The position numbers and the translations under genes were made by a program. From JAOAPG01 sp963791575 (GTDB taxonomy: Bacteria > Acidobacteriota > Terriglobia > Terriglobales > Acidobacteriaceae): DNA of 64,000 nucleotides. Shown piece by piece: positions 8,735-17,818 of this stretch; position 1 is the stretch's first letter, and each line of letters starts with the position of its first letter. Below the pieces are notes generated by a model that made no database searches, was not told where the DNA came from, and saw only the letters and a list, made by a program, of their open reading frames with translations. The stretch covers positions 1-64,000 of the forward strand of contig CAWBSY010000003.1 of the NCBI GenBank assembly GCA_963791575.1, read 5' to 3'.

Positions 8735-8760
8735 GCGTCTCTAAAACGCGTCTTTAAAAT

Positions 8761-10080
8761 ATGCTTAGAAAACTCACTACCTTGAAATCCCTGATCCATT
8801 CGATACGGCCGCTTATGGCGGCTGTTTTGCTGATCTTTGTGGCGCAAGTCTCTGTGGGTTATTCGGTACTCACCCATGAGGAAATTGTCGACCTGCTGTG
8901 GAAGGATCAGCTCCAGCCCATGTTACTGGCTCGCTTTCCGAATGCAACGCCGGACGATCTGAAAGCCGCGCATGCCTACGCCTACGGTGGCAGCCTCCTG
9001 CAGGACATGGGTTATTATCCGTTTGGGAACAAGTACTTCAGTGATTTAGTTCATTACGTACGCACCGGCGATTTTGTGATCGCCTTGCTTCAGCAATCTT
9101 CCGACATTAACGAATACGCCTTTGCGCTCGGAGGTTTGGCCCACTATGCGGCGGACAACTGCGGACATCCCACCATCAATCAGGTTGTGGCGATCGATTT
9201 TCCTAAACTGAAGCAAAAATATGGCGATAATGTCACTTACGCTGACAATCCTAAGGCACACATCCGCACCGAATTCGGATTTGACATGGTGCAAGTTGCG
9301 AAGGGACACTACACATCCGATCGTTACCATGATTTCATTGGTTTCAATGTATCGAAACCGCTACTGGAGAGAGCTTTTCTGCAAACCTATGGAATGAAAC
9401 TGGATGATGTTTTGACAAAGGAAGATCTGGCGATTGGCAGCTTCCGCAGATCCATCAGCACAATCATCCCAGAAATGACCCGGGTAGCCCTTATCAACCG
9501 CAAGAAGGAAGTGATTCGCGATACTCCGAACTTAAATGAAAAGAAATTTCTCTACCATCTCTCTCGCAAGAGTTACCAGAAAGAATGGGGTAAGGAATAT
9601 CGGCGGCCCGGTTTTGGATCCCGTGTGCTGGCGTTCTTCTTGAAAATTATCCCGAAAGTAGGCCCCTTCAACGCGCTGGCTTTCAAGATTCCGACAACAA
9701 AAACCGAAGACATGTATATCAAAAGCATAAATACGACCGTCGATCAATATAACGCTCGATTGCGGGAACAGAGGGAAGGGCATTTGCAATTGCAGGATCT
9801 GGACTTCGATACCGGGAAGCCGAGCAAGGCGGGAGAATACTCGCTGGCGGACAAAACCTACGCCCATTTGCTGGATGATTTAGAGAAACACAAATTCGAC
9901 AAACTAACACCTTCACTGCGTCAGAATATTTTGGACTTCTACGACAATGCGAAAGCGCCTGCAAGTAAAAAGAAAAAAGATATGAAGCAATGGACAAAGA
10001 CGCAAAAGGAACTTGAAGATTTGAAATCTCAGTCGGGTGTTGTCGAAAATGCTGAGGTGATCCATGACGGACTTCATTAG
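8761..10080 (+). CDS. zinc-dependent phospholipase C family protein
   Basis: 439 residues. A hydrophobic N-terminal segment (PLMAAVLLIFVAQVSVGY) acts as signal peptide. The mature protein opens with YSVLTHEEIVD. This and the later HYAADNCGHP give the His/Asp zinc ligands of the phospholipase C / S1-P1 nuclease fold. The C-terminal 100 residues are charged (KLKQKYG, KKKKDMKQW) and probably helical, unlike classical phospholipase C. It should be exported and may cleave phospholipids, but many acidobacterial relatives are uncharacterised. The ATG at 8761 has a poor ribosome site. It is monocistronic. Confidence 0.75.
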   Translation: MLRKLTTLKSLIHSIRPLMAAVLLIFVAQVSVGYSVLTHEEIVDLLWKDQLQPMLLARFPNATPDDLKAAHAYAYGGSLLQDMGYYPFGNKYFSDLVHYVRTGDFVIALLQQSSDINEYAFALGGLAHYAADNCGHPTINQVVAIDFPKLKQKYGDNVTYADNPKAHIRTEFGFDMVQVAKGHYTSDRYHDFIGFNVSKPLLERAFLQTYGMKLDDVLTKEDLAIGSFRRSISTIIPEMTRVALINRKKEVIRDTPNLNEKKFLYHLSRKSYQKEWGKEYRRPGFGSRVLAFFLKIIPKVGPFNALAFKIPTTKTEDMYIKSINTTVDQYNARLREQREGHLQLQDLDFDTGKPSKAGEYSLADKTYAHLLDDLEKHKFDKLTPSLRQNILDFYDNAKAPASKKKKDMKQWTKTQKELEDLKSQSGVVENAEVIHDGLH

Positions 10081-10253
10081 AGGCTGTAATATTTTCGGCG
10101 AGGAGCGGGCAGATTTCTCGGCGTACTTTGCTGGAGTCATTCGCGGTTAAGGTCACCGCACCACTGATGTGATTCCGCTCACAGATTTATTCCAAAATTG
10201 CGCCAAATTAGGGCAGACTGTAGGCGTCACCAATATTGCGAGGTAAGCCCCTC

Positions 10254-11042
10254 ATGGCTAGTGGTACTACCGACGACAAGTTCTATCACCCCAAAATTAC
10301 CAAGCGCGTAGACTTCGCCGAAGATTTGTGGATGATTCGCGTTCAGCCAGAAGTGGAATTCAAGTTCGCACCTGGCCAGTACGCCACCTTGGGAGTTGAG
10401 GGTCCGCTGAAACGCAGCGAGCGCGCTTACTCTATCGTCTCATCCCCTTATGAAGATGAAATTGAATTCTTCTTCGAACTTGTGCCGGAAGGCGAACTCA
10501 CGCCGAAGCTTTACAAACTGCACCCGGGTGATGAGTTGTTGATGCGCAAAGTTCCTAAAGGCAGATTCACTCTGGATGTTAAGAGCGGCCGCACCAACCA
10601 TTTATTGGTTTCTACCGTAACCGGCGTAGCACCTTTCGTCAGCTACGTTCGCACCCTTTTTAAAGACTGGAAAGAAGGAAAATTTGCTGGCGATCAGAAT
10701 TTATTCCTTCTGAATGGGGCCAGCAAATCCTGGGAGTTTGGATATAGCGATGAATTGCAAAAATTCGCAGCGGAAGTTCCTTGGTTGAAGTACATTCCGA
10801 CTATCAGCCGTCCCTGGGACGACGAGAAGTGGATCGGAGAAACCGGCCGCGTCGATGATGTTTTGCGCAAGTACTCCGATTTCTGGGGCCTGAGTGGAGA
10901 CAACGCCGTCGGTTATTTATGCGGGCATCCTGACATGATCGAGCACGGCAAAGGCATCTTGAAGCGAATTGGATTCACCAAAGAATTCATGCACGAAGAG
11001 GTCTACTGGATACCCGCAAAGGAAGTAGCGGCGACACCGTAG
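10254..11042 (+). CDS. ferredoxin-NADP(+) reductase
   Basis: 262 residues from the ATG at 10254 (GAGGTAA upstream). The FAD-binding barrel contains the flavin motif RAYSIVSSP, with Arg and Tyr contacting FAD. The NADP-binding domain has STVTGVAPFVSYVRTL and the terminal nucleotide loop YLCGHPDMI. The protein ends in a short tail with an aromatic residue (VYWIPAKE). It transfers electrons between NADPH and ferredoxin or flavodoxin in the cytosol. The family is the bacterial Fpr type. No cofactor partner gene is adjacent. Confidence 0.88.
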   Translation: MASGTTDDKFYHPKITKRVDFAEDLWMIRVQPEVEFKFAPGQYATLGVEGPLKRSERAYSIVSSPYEDEIEFFFELVPEGELTPKLYKLHPGDELLMRKVPKGRFTLDVKSGRTNHLLVSTVTGVAPFVSYVRTLFKDWKEGKFAGDQNLFLLNGASKSWEFGYSDELQKFAAEVPWLKYIPTISRPWDDEKWIGETGRVDDVLRKYSDFWGLSGDNAVGYLCGHPDMIEHGKGILKRIGFTKEFMHEEVYWIPAKEVAATP

Positions 11043-11254
11043 CTTTCTGTCGGATGCATCCGAGGAACCCGCTACTCGGTTTCGGCGGGCGCCAAGAATA
11101 CCAGGACCGTTGATTCTTCTTCTTCGATTTAGAGAAGCGGTGTTTAACTTCCGCCGCGACAAAAATAATATTGCCACTTTGAGCGTTTTTTGGTCGCCCT
11201 CCAGTGCTACGTAAGGCAGCCTCCAATGATGCGATCCTTCGAGCAACGGATGGG

Positions 11255-11638
11255 CTACTCCCCACTGCGATCAGGGCCATTAGCGGTGAGAATACATAGC
11301 AAGTATCTCCATCCTTGATGATGGAAATCGTGAGTGAATTCAGTGTCTCCATCAAGTTTGACGCCGTGAAAGCTGTAGCTGAATTTCCTCGTCATCGAAC
11401 CTGACGTTACCTGATGGATATTGGCCTCTGTCACATAACGCTGTCCCAATGCGGCTATCGCGAGGCGCTCCTTTGGGTTCTGATTTCGGATAACAATGAA
11501 TTCCTGCGGTTGAGTGTGTCCGGCCGAGGGAAGATGGTCCACAACCTCCAGAATGCGGTCGAGCACCTCTTTCGGAACGTCGCGATCCAAATAACTCCGG
11601 CACATGAATCGCTTTCTTACGATCAGCCAAAAATCCAT
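11255..11638 (-). pseudogene. nitroreductase-like remnant (N-terminal half)
   Basis: The first 75 residues are typical of FMN nitroreductases: MDFWLIVRKR, then RSYLDRDVPKEVLDRILEVVDHLPSAGHTQPQEF, corresponding to the FMN-contacting Arg/Ser and the PSAGNTQP motif. After about residue 75 the resemblance fades and the frame stops at 127 residues instead of about 200. No other frame downstream (11043-11254) restores the C-terminal FMN-binding part. I see no other gene in that stretch. It begins 9 bases after the LLM gene's stop on the same strand, so it was probably co-transcribed with it. Nitroreductases commonly sit in dormancy or hypoxia islands. Confidence 0.6.
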
Positions 11639-11646
11639 TGCAGCAC

Positions 11647-12618
11647 TCAGTGAATCTTCGGGAAAATCTCGCGCGAGTAGAAATTCATAAAGGATTCTTG
11701 TTTCGGTCCAATCTGATGAATGAAGAGGTGGTCGTATCCTGCTTCGACGTACGCTCGAATTGTTCGCAGGTGCTTCTCAGGATCAGGACCACAAGGTATT
11801 ACCTGAGCCAACTTTTCTCGGGAGATCAGCCCCGCTGCTTCTTCGAAGTGGAATGGTAACCGCAGCTCCTGGAGCAGTGGTCCGGGCAATCCAGGAATCG
11901 GCCACATCTGATGGGCCAATTCCTTCGCTTCGTTCTCATCTTCATCAAAGCAGACTGTCACTTCGCCATAGCAAGGCTTCCCCTGACCACCTTTATCCTT
12001 GAACTGCTGAAGCATCTCGCGATCCGGTTCTGTACCGATAAGTCCGTCTCCCAACCGGGCAGCCATCCCAGCGCTCTTTGGCCCGGCCGCAGCAATCATG
12101 AGCCTAGGAGGTTGTTCCGGTAAGCTGTAGAGACGCGCCTTCTCGATAACGAAATATTTGCCGCGATGGCTTTGCTGTCCACCCTGCCACAACAAGCGGA
12201 TGATTTCGATCGCTTCGGCAAGCTTTTCTTGGCGCACTTCCACTTCAGGCCAGCCTTGTCCCAGAATGTGTTCATTCAGGTTTTCGCCCGTGCCAACTCC
12301 GAGAAAAAATCGTCCCGGCATCATAGTCGTGACCGTTGCGGCGGCTTGAGCAACAATAGCGGGATGGACGCGAGTTGTAGGACACGTCACTCCGGTGCCA
12401 ACGATCAGTTTTTTAGTGGCATGCGAGATAGCACCGAGCACACTCCAAGCAAACGGGCTCTGACCCTGCCCGTTGGTCCAGGGGTGATAGTGATCCGAAA
12501 TCAAAGCAAATGTGAATCCGTGCTCCTCGGCTGCTTGAGCGAATCGCACCAGCTCTGTTGCCGGGAACTCCTCACTCGAGAGTTTGTAACCTAGATGGAC
12601 GCTCCGACTCTGCGGCAT
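11647..12618 (-). CDS. LLM-class F420-dependent oxidoreductase (G6PDH-like subfamily)
   Basis: 323 residues with the start at MPQSRSVHLGYK; an upstream in-frame start adds 13 residues. It is a TIM barrel of the bacterial luciferase-like family. Motifs include LGYKLSSEEF, ALISDHYHPW (substrate/F420 loop), GTGVTCPTTRVHPAIVAQAAATV and GRFFLGVGTGENLNEH. This pattern is that of the F420-dependent glucose-6-phosphate dehydrogenase-like subfamily. It would use reduced deazaflavin F420 rather than FMN. Its substrate is unknown. It heads a two-gene unit with the nitroreductase remnant. Confidence 0.88.
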   Translation of the reverse strand: MPQSRSVHLGYKLSSEEFPATELVRFAQAAEEHGFTFALISDHYHPWTNGQGQSPFAWSVLGAISHATKKLIVGTGVTCPTTRVHPAIVAQAAATVTTMMPGRFFLGVGTGENLNEHILGQGWPEVEVRQEKLAEAIEIIRLLWQGGQQSHRGKYFVIEKARLYSLPEQPPRLMIAAAGPKSAGMAARLGDGLIGTEPDREMLQQFKDKGGQGKPCYGEVTVCFDEDENEAKELAHQMWPIPGLPGPLLQELRLPFHFEEAAGLISREKLAQVIPCGPDPEKHLRTIRAYVEAGYDHLFIHQIGPKQESFMNFYSREIFPKIH

Positions 12619-12805
12619 GGGTATCCTCAGCGGGTACTGGCTCGGATGAGTCCGCACTTATTTGGGATGGCTTTCCAAAGAAAAACTGCAGCAGTGCACT
12701 CAAACATGGACATCGCTACATGGAAGTTAAACAGAATGCCTTCGAGAAGAGATTATCTGCTGGGAAACCGACTCGAATAAATAGACCCGTAACATTTTGT
12801 TCTAT

Positions 12806-14047
12806 TTAGGCCGCTTTGTCTGGTGTCGACTGCTGCTCGTCAGATCTGACTACGCCTGATTCTACCCGGGGGAGCTTGATTTCACGTTCCAGTTCTTCCC
12901 TTGTCAGTCGATGACCATGCACCCTGGTTTTGCCATACTCAAACAGAGACTTCAGCCGCACCATGTCATCGTCCAAAGCGTGCTTCGGGTCGGCTCCAAA
13001 TAGAGATGCAATCACGTGGCCGATGACGCCAGCAGGAGGATTGTAGGTAAACTGGATGTGCAGCGTAGTACTGCCGTCGGCGTTCTGCTGGAACCGGACA
13101 AATCCGGCATTACTCACCGCCGCGCCCGGCACGCTACGCCAGGCTATTAATTGGTTTGGAACCTTGTCAGTGATCGTCGCTTCCCAGCTAACCGAAACCC
13201 CACCCGGACCGCTTACGCTCCAGTGATATAAATCACCCTTCAGATGGCGCAAATCGTTCACGTGCTCGAAAATGTGGGGGAAATTCTCCGGATTCGCGAA
13301 GAGTTGATAGATCTCGTCAAGCGGTGCGTTGATTGTGATCGATTTCTGTAAAGTGATGACCTCGGGGGTGCGCGACAAACCCAGTGCGCGATCGAGTGGC
13401 ATATTCGTGATTGCCCGTAGCAAAAGAGTGCTGCCCACGATGTCCAAAGGGATCCGAGCCATACGATAGCGCCGTGCCAGCAACAGCAGCCCTATGCCAC
13501 CCAGTCCTGCCAGGGCCCGCGTCGCAGGTGCCCAGTTCTCCGGTAAGAGCTCAGATCTGGTACTAGCTCTTCTCGGTTGACCTTGCAAATCCGGAACACC
13601 ATCCGCACTTTCGTGCGGTTCCAGACAGTTTTCGATGTCCCGCACGCTGCGTACGGAACGAACTGTTTCCAGCAGCCTCTCCACTTCGCGCTCCAATATC
13701 GGACCTTCCAGTGTCACTACTCCTTTATGAGCTTTCACCGTGATGGCGTGCGGATGCGAGATTACGTGCCCGATGCGGGCGCGGACACGCTGCTCCAGCA
13801 CATCATTGGGCACCTCTCTTTCACGGATACGCGCCCAAGTCTCCGCCACAGTACCTTGCACCCGGTTCTGCAGGTCGCGCACGGCCTTGTCCAGAAATTG
13901 ACCAGAGATGTGTTCCGCGCGCAGTGCTTTGTCTCGGGCCAACACGCGCCGCCGCTTTCCACATTTATCTGGATCGAGGAGGTACATCAAGCTGCTGCCA
14001 GCAATCACTCCGGAGACGAATCTTCCGCCATTTCGCTTGTTGCTCAT
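12806..14047 (-). CDS. BON-domain and SRPBCC-domain membrane protein
   Basis: 413 residues from ATG 14047 (AGAGAAG upstream; a longer frame to 14125 exists). An N-terminal glycine-rich hydrophobic segment (VSGVIAGSSLMYLLDPD) resembles YtxH-type stress proteins. A BON domain follows at about 70-150 (RVRARIGHVISHPHAITVKAHKGVVTLEGPI). Then comes a hydrophobic stretch (ALAGLGGIGLLLLARRY). The C-terminal half is a polyketide-cyclase/SRPBCC fold (SITINAPLDEIYQLFANPENFP, WSVSGPGGVSVSWEATI). Such proteins are common in envelope-stress islands, and the SRPBCC part probably binds a hydrophobic ligand. No enzymatic residues can be assigned. Confidence 0.82.
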   Translation of the reverse strand: MSNKRNGGRFVSGVIAGSSLMYLLDPDKCGKRRRVLARDKALRAEHISGQFLDKAVRDLQNRVQGTVAETWARIREREVPNDVLEQRVRARIGHVISHPHAITVKAHKGVVTLEGPILEREVERLLETVRSVRSVRDIENCLEPHESADGVPDLQGQPRRASTRSELLPENWAPATRALAGLGGIGLLLLARRYRMARIPLDIVGSTLLLRAITNMPLDRALGLSRTPEVITLQKSITINAPLDEIYQLFANPENFPHIFEHVNDLRHLKGDLYHWSVSGPGGVSVSWEATITDKVPNQLIAWRSVPGAAVSNAGFVRFQQNADGSTTLHIQFTYNPPAGVIGHVIASLFGADPKHALDDDMVRLKSLFEYGKTRVHGHRLTREELEREIKLPRVESGVVRSDEQQSTPDKAA

Positions 14048-14440
14048 GTACTTCTCTGCTATGAACCCGTGCCCGCTTATCTTTGGAGCAAATGGTTGCG
14101 AGCTACCGGGCTTCCGGGCTCCCATAGATTGAAAACTGTTGTCCTATCCAAAGTTAGCGATTGGACCGAGGCGTCACAATCGTCTGTGAGAATGACTCAA
14201 CCTTCCGAAAGGACGGAGAGAGCATTCTGCGATGTAGGAAATAGGTATGGCTACGCCTTTGATCCCATAAACACTGTTACATTTTGGTTCCACGGCGATC
14301 TACTCAGGCGCTAACGACAACTGCGCATCTCGGGATGATCACAGCCAGGAGTTTGCTTATCCCAAACTTTTCCCCTCATGGGATGCTTCCGCCGATTTCG
14401 TTTTGCTGCAATTGGGGCATAGTCGGACCATACCGGCCTT

Positions 14441-14570
14441 CGTACGCACAATTGCATTTGCAATCTCGTCAAGGTCATTAGCGGTTAATTGGAGAGTCGC
14501 AGCCCCGGCCATCCACCTATTGAGGCGATCAAGCGCCTACGCACCACGTGATTCGCGAATTCAGGCGAGC
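14441..14570 (-). pseudogene. relic of an aldo/keto reductase C-terminus
   Basis: Minus-strand translation gives VGA*SPQ*VDG, a frame change, then GAATLQLTANDLDEIANAI. This aligns with the intact neighbouring AKR (GARSPQQVDG, then GAATLELNAADLEEIANAI). The two stops correspond to CGA-to-TGA and CAG-to-TAG changes. Only the last 40 or so codons survive. The rest of the gap between the BON-SRPBCC gene and the DUF2007 gene (14048-14614) shows nothing I can identify. Confidence 0.75.
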
Positions 14571-14614
14571 CAGACAGAATAACTGCGCATCGACAAGATA
14601 CTCCGCACTTATGC

Positions 14615-14908
14615 TCAAGCTACATCATCCTGTTTTCTTGAGGCCTCGCGCTCTGCGTCCGCGAGCAGTGCCCATGCAAGTTCGGCATCACGGTTATGCA
14701 CCCACAAAATTATGTCCGCTGGCAGCCCGGGGAGAGGCATGGGGCTGAGTTCGCACGCGATGCTGTTGAAACGTAGCAGGCCACAGGCGAGTTCGGCATC
14801 ATCCCAGCGCTCAAATCGATCCAATTCAACGCGGTTATTCGGATCGACATAGCGCAAGGTTGGATCATCATCTACGAAGCGCGAGCCGGACTCATTTGTT
14901 TGGGTCAC
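14615..14908 (-). CDS. DUF2007-like putative signal-transducing protein
   Basis: 97 residues. The central part (ELDRFERWDDAELACGLLRFNSIACEL) and the ending (LWVHNRDAELAWALLADAE) match the pattern of DUF2007 proteins: a short beta-alpha-beta unit with the residues DAELA and a C-terminal helix. The function is unknown. It lies between an AKR relic and the intact AKR gene on the same strand. Confidence 0.6.
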   Translation of the reverse strand: MTQTNESGSRFVDDDPTLRYVDPNNRVELDRFERWDDAELACGLLRFNSIACELSPMPLPGLPADIILWVHNRDAELAWALLADAEREASRKQDDVA

Positions 14909-14937
14909 TTTTATTCGAATTACTCATCGTGAATGAA

Positions 14938-15957
14938 CTAAGCATGCTGTAACTGCGGCATTGTGGGGCCTGTACCCGCACCAGTCTGTGCAATAGCGTT
15001 GGCAATTTCTTCCAGGTCAGCGGCGTTCAACTCGAGCGTAGCCGCACCGATCCAGCCATCCACTTGTTGTGGCGAGCGGGCACCCACAATGGCTCCTGTG
15101 ACGCCCGGCCAAGCGATCACCCAGGCTACAGCGACTGCTGATACTGTCGTACTGTGCCGCTGTGCAATGGGCCGAAGAGCGTCCCTCAAGGCCAAGTTAC
15201 GACTTAGATTAGGCTCCTGAAAATCGGGGGACCGCCGCCTCCAATCATCCTCAGCGAATTTCCCGACACTTTCTTTGCTGAAACTGTCGGTTAGCAGTCC
15301 CGATTGCATCGGGCTGTAACAGATCACGCCTGTACCGTGCTCCGCGCACCATGGAATCTCACGTGCGGCGGCATCGCGATGAATCAGCGAGAACGGGGGT
15401 TGCAACGAATCTACATGCAGGATTGCCTCACACCTTTCGAGTAATGGCACATCGAAGTTGGAAACTCCGGCCATGCGGATCTTGCCTTGCTCGATCAATC
15501 GCACCATTTCTGCCCAGGAATCCTCAACAGGCGTGCCGGTTTCATCCGGCCAATGGAATTGATAGAGGTCAATTCGCTCCACGCCGAGCCGCCGCAAGGA
15601 TGCATCGCATTCTTTGCGGATCGATTCTGGCTTGAGTACCCGTCGCGGCTCTGCCTTGGGGTTGCGCTCATCCCATATAAGCCCACACTTGGTGAAAACC
15701 ATTGGCCTCTGAGATGTGGGTAGCTCTCGCAGAAGGCGGCCGACAACTTCTTCAGAATGCCCCAGGCCATATACTGCCGCCGTGTCGATCCAATTAATGC
15801 CCAGCTCTATTGCATGCCGCATAGTTGCAATGGAGGCATTGTCATCCTGCGGTCCCCAACTGTAAGCCCAGCCGCCACCGCCCAGCGCCCAAGCTCCAAA
15901 ACCGGTAACGGTAATAGACGCTCTACTCAAACCAAGCGGACGTTTAGTCAAATTCAT
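14938..15957 (-). CDS. aldo/keto reductase
   Basis: 339 residues. The N-terminal strand GFGAWALGGG is followed by the catalytic Asp and Tyr in WIDTAAVYGLGHSE. The catalytic Lys is in FTKCG and the His in YQFHWPD. The NADPH-binding C-terminal part (VGARSPQQVDGWI) is complete. It fits the AKR subfamily that includes L-glyceraldehyde-3-phosphate-reductase-like enzymes. The cytosolic substrate is unknown. A decayed copy of its 3' end lies about 400 bases downstream, so there was once a tandem pair. Confidence 0.92.
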   Translation of the reverse strand: MNLTKRPLGLSRASITVTGFGAWALGGGGWAYSWGPQDDNASIATMRHAIELGINWIDTAAVYGLGHSEEVVGRLLRELPTSQRPMVFTKCGLIWDERNPKAEPRRVLKPESIRKECDASLRRLGVERIDLYQFHWPDETGTPVEDSWAEMVRLIEQGKIRMAGVSNFDVPLLERCEAILHVDSLQPPFSLIHRDAAAREIPWCAEHGTGVICYSPMQSGLLTDSFSKESVGKFAEDDWRRRSPDFQEPNLSRNLALRDALRPIAQRHSTTVSAVAVAWVIAWPGVTGAIVGARSPQQVDGWIGAATLELNAADLEEIANAIAQTGAGTGPTMPQLQHA

Positions 15958-16272
15958 GTGTTCTTCTCAGGTTTCAGCCCGCTTCCAGCATCGCTTCCAC
16001 GGGTCAATGGCTGCATTCAAAACTCTCTCTAATGTTCACGTTAATAGCATAATCAAATGAAGAGTGCGCTGAATCAATCGGACGAAAACAAAATGATTTT
16101 GTACCACTTTCAGCCTACCCTAGCTTGACCGTTTCGGGGCATCGTTCAGGTAGTGGCCAACTCAGCGGCTAGCAAGTCGCGCCGCTTGACGAGCCGCCCT
16201 GGCTTTTTCCTCAGTTGATACTCTCCCCAATCACACGCACGCCTAAGTGACTGGCCCACTTAACCAGAAGCT

Positions 16273-16374
16273 GCTGAGGACAATGCTGTTGACCGGGAAC
16301 TGCTAAGCGAGCTGGTCGAGATGCGAGGACATACCGTCAGGAAGGCGTACGGCGGCGAAGAAGCGCTTCACACC
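16273..16374 (+). pseudogene. relic of a response-regulator receiver domain
   Basis: Translation AEDNAVDRELLSELVEMRGH, then TVRKAYGGEEAL, is the start of a receiver domain: the acidic pair, helix 1 and strand 2. The initial strand is missing, and no phosphoacceptor Asp follows before the reading decays. The wider gap between the AKR and YfdX genes (15958-16471) shows nothing else. It suggests a lost regulator of the surrounding stress genes. Confidence 0.55.
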
Positions 16375-16471
16375 AGATTGGGAATTAGTGTGTTAAGTAT
16401 TGCTGAGCGCACAAACGCTCGGCGAAGCCTAGCAGACTTCGCCCATCTTCCTTTTGTGAGGCTGCCTCGTG

Positions 16472-17386
16472 TCAGGCGGCTCGTTTTTCGCGGTCTGATT
16501 CTTTCTGCTGAGACTTGTCCTGTTGGGATTGCTTGCCCTCCGACTGACGCTTTAGGAACCGCGATAATCTGTCTTGCAATTTCGAGAAGAGCGAAGAAGT
16601 GTCTTCATTTTTCTTGATCTGTTTCTCGATATTGGAAATGTCATCCCTCAAGGCTTTATATTCAGGGTCCTGGGCTGAATAGCCGAGTGCCATGGCTCTT
16701 CCTAATTCGTATCGTGCCGCGTCCAAGAGCGCTAGTGCCGACTCCTTGTCATTGTCGCGCCGGGACTGCGCTTCGTTAATCGCCTCTCGCGCCAATAGCA
16801 GCGGTATGGGAGTGACTTGATCAATCGCAACCAAGGTGCTCAGTGCCGACGTCAGGACCATTCGCGCTTCTTCGTTCTTTTTCTGGTCGAGCAGGCGCGC
16901 GGTCTCTGTCAAAGCAGCGGGATACGTTGCCAACGGCAGGTTGTAAGTGCGGACGCGAAGTTCGCTCATCAGGCCATATAAGAGTGCCCGCGCCGCCGGA
17001 TAGTCGTCCAAGACAATCGCCGCTTCGGCTGCATCGGCAATTTCCACGATGGAGTCGATATCCTCGGGTGCCGTGTCGAAGATAACGACCTCTTGGCTCA
17101 CGGGAATAAGCGCAGTTGCTGGGTTGCGTGCCAGAAGAACATTGATCTTGCCTGATGCGCGCTCAAGGGCGGAGAGAGCCTCGCTCGTCAGGTTCGCATT
17201 GATAGCATCAATTGCTCTCTGGGTCTCTTCAATTGCAGCAATAGCTTCCTTATCGAGAATTTCATCAGCTTGTTGTCTTACCTGTTCGCGCTGTCTCTCG
17301 ATGGCGGGATGGGCTTGTGCGCTGAGGGCTCTTGCAGTCGCTGAGGCCTCGCGAGAGTTTTTGGAGCTGTCAACTGTCTCGGTCAT
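16472..17386 (-). CDS. YfdX family protein
   Basis: 304 residues starting at MTETVDSSKN; an in-frame upstream start adds 21. The N-terminal 40 residues are polar. The YfdX domain (about 45-250) contains EAIAAIEETQRAIDAI, SALERASGKINVLL, NPATALIPV and the all-helical part with VRTYNLPLATYPAAL. YfdX in enterobacteria is periplasmic, EvgA-regulated and acid-responsive. I see no clear signal peptide here. The Lys/Gln/Ser-rich C-terminal 60 residues are disordered. The 3' end of this gene is repeated, mutated, at 47.2 kb. It is divergent from the phosphoribosyltransferase gene. Confidence 0.8.
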   Translation of the reverse strand: MTETVDSSKNSREASATARALSAQAHPAIERQREQVRQQADEILDKEAIAAIEETQRAIDAINANLTSEALSALERASGKINVLLARNPATALIPVSQEVVIFDTAPEDIDSIVEIADAAEAAIVLDDYPAARALLYGLMSELRVRTYNLPLATYPAALTETARLLDQKKNEEARMVLTSALSTLVAIDQVTPIPLLLAREAINEAQSRRDNDKESALALLDAARYELGRAMALGYSAQDPEYKALRDDISNIEKQIKKNEDTSSLFSKLQDRLSRFLKRQSEGKQSQQDKSQQKESDREKRAA

Positions 17387-17818
17387 AACAATATCCTCTG
17401 GCCCACGGCTTTTCGTCGGACACAATCCAAAAATAAACTGTAGGTGCACCGTTCATTGTTCTCGATGCTATTGAGCCGGACCGCTGATCACAATTCCTCG
17501 TAAGAGAGAACTGGTAATCCGAAAGCAGCTATACGAATGTATGCGAGCCTGGGCCAATCGGATCAACGACAGCCGTCGTTAACTCTGAAGTTGTAATGAC
17601 GTCTCCGGCCTGCTATCTACTATGTGTTACGCCTTCCTTCCGAACGCCAATTCATTCGCTGGTGGAATTGTGATTGGCATAAGCAGTTGCTAAGTTTGAG
17701 GAAAGTCGCCTGCCATGAGTAGGTGACACACAACCTCGAAACGTAGCCCACACAAATGTTGTTTCAGGATCGATTTCAAGCGGGTCGGTTACTGGCCTCG
17801 AAGCTGAGCTATCTGGCC
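16476..17818. repeat. dispersed duplication, copy A (YfdX 3' end, intergenic, PRT 5' end)
   Basis: Four blocks recur near-identically and in the same order at 47206-47716: 16476-16665, 17472-17558, 17559-17595 and 17686-17818. Copy A has 806 and 90 bases that copy B lacks, but it lacks 64 bases that B has between blocks 2 and 3. The intergenic part of A (17387-17755) has no gene. It must carry the divergent promoters of yfdX and the PRT gene. Confidence 0.85.
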
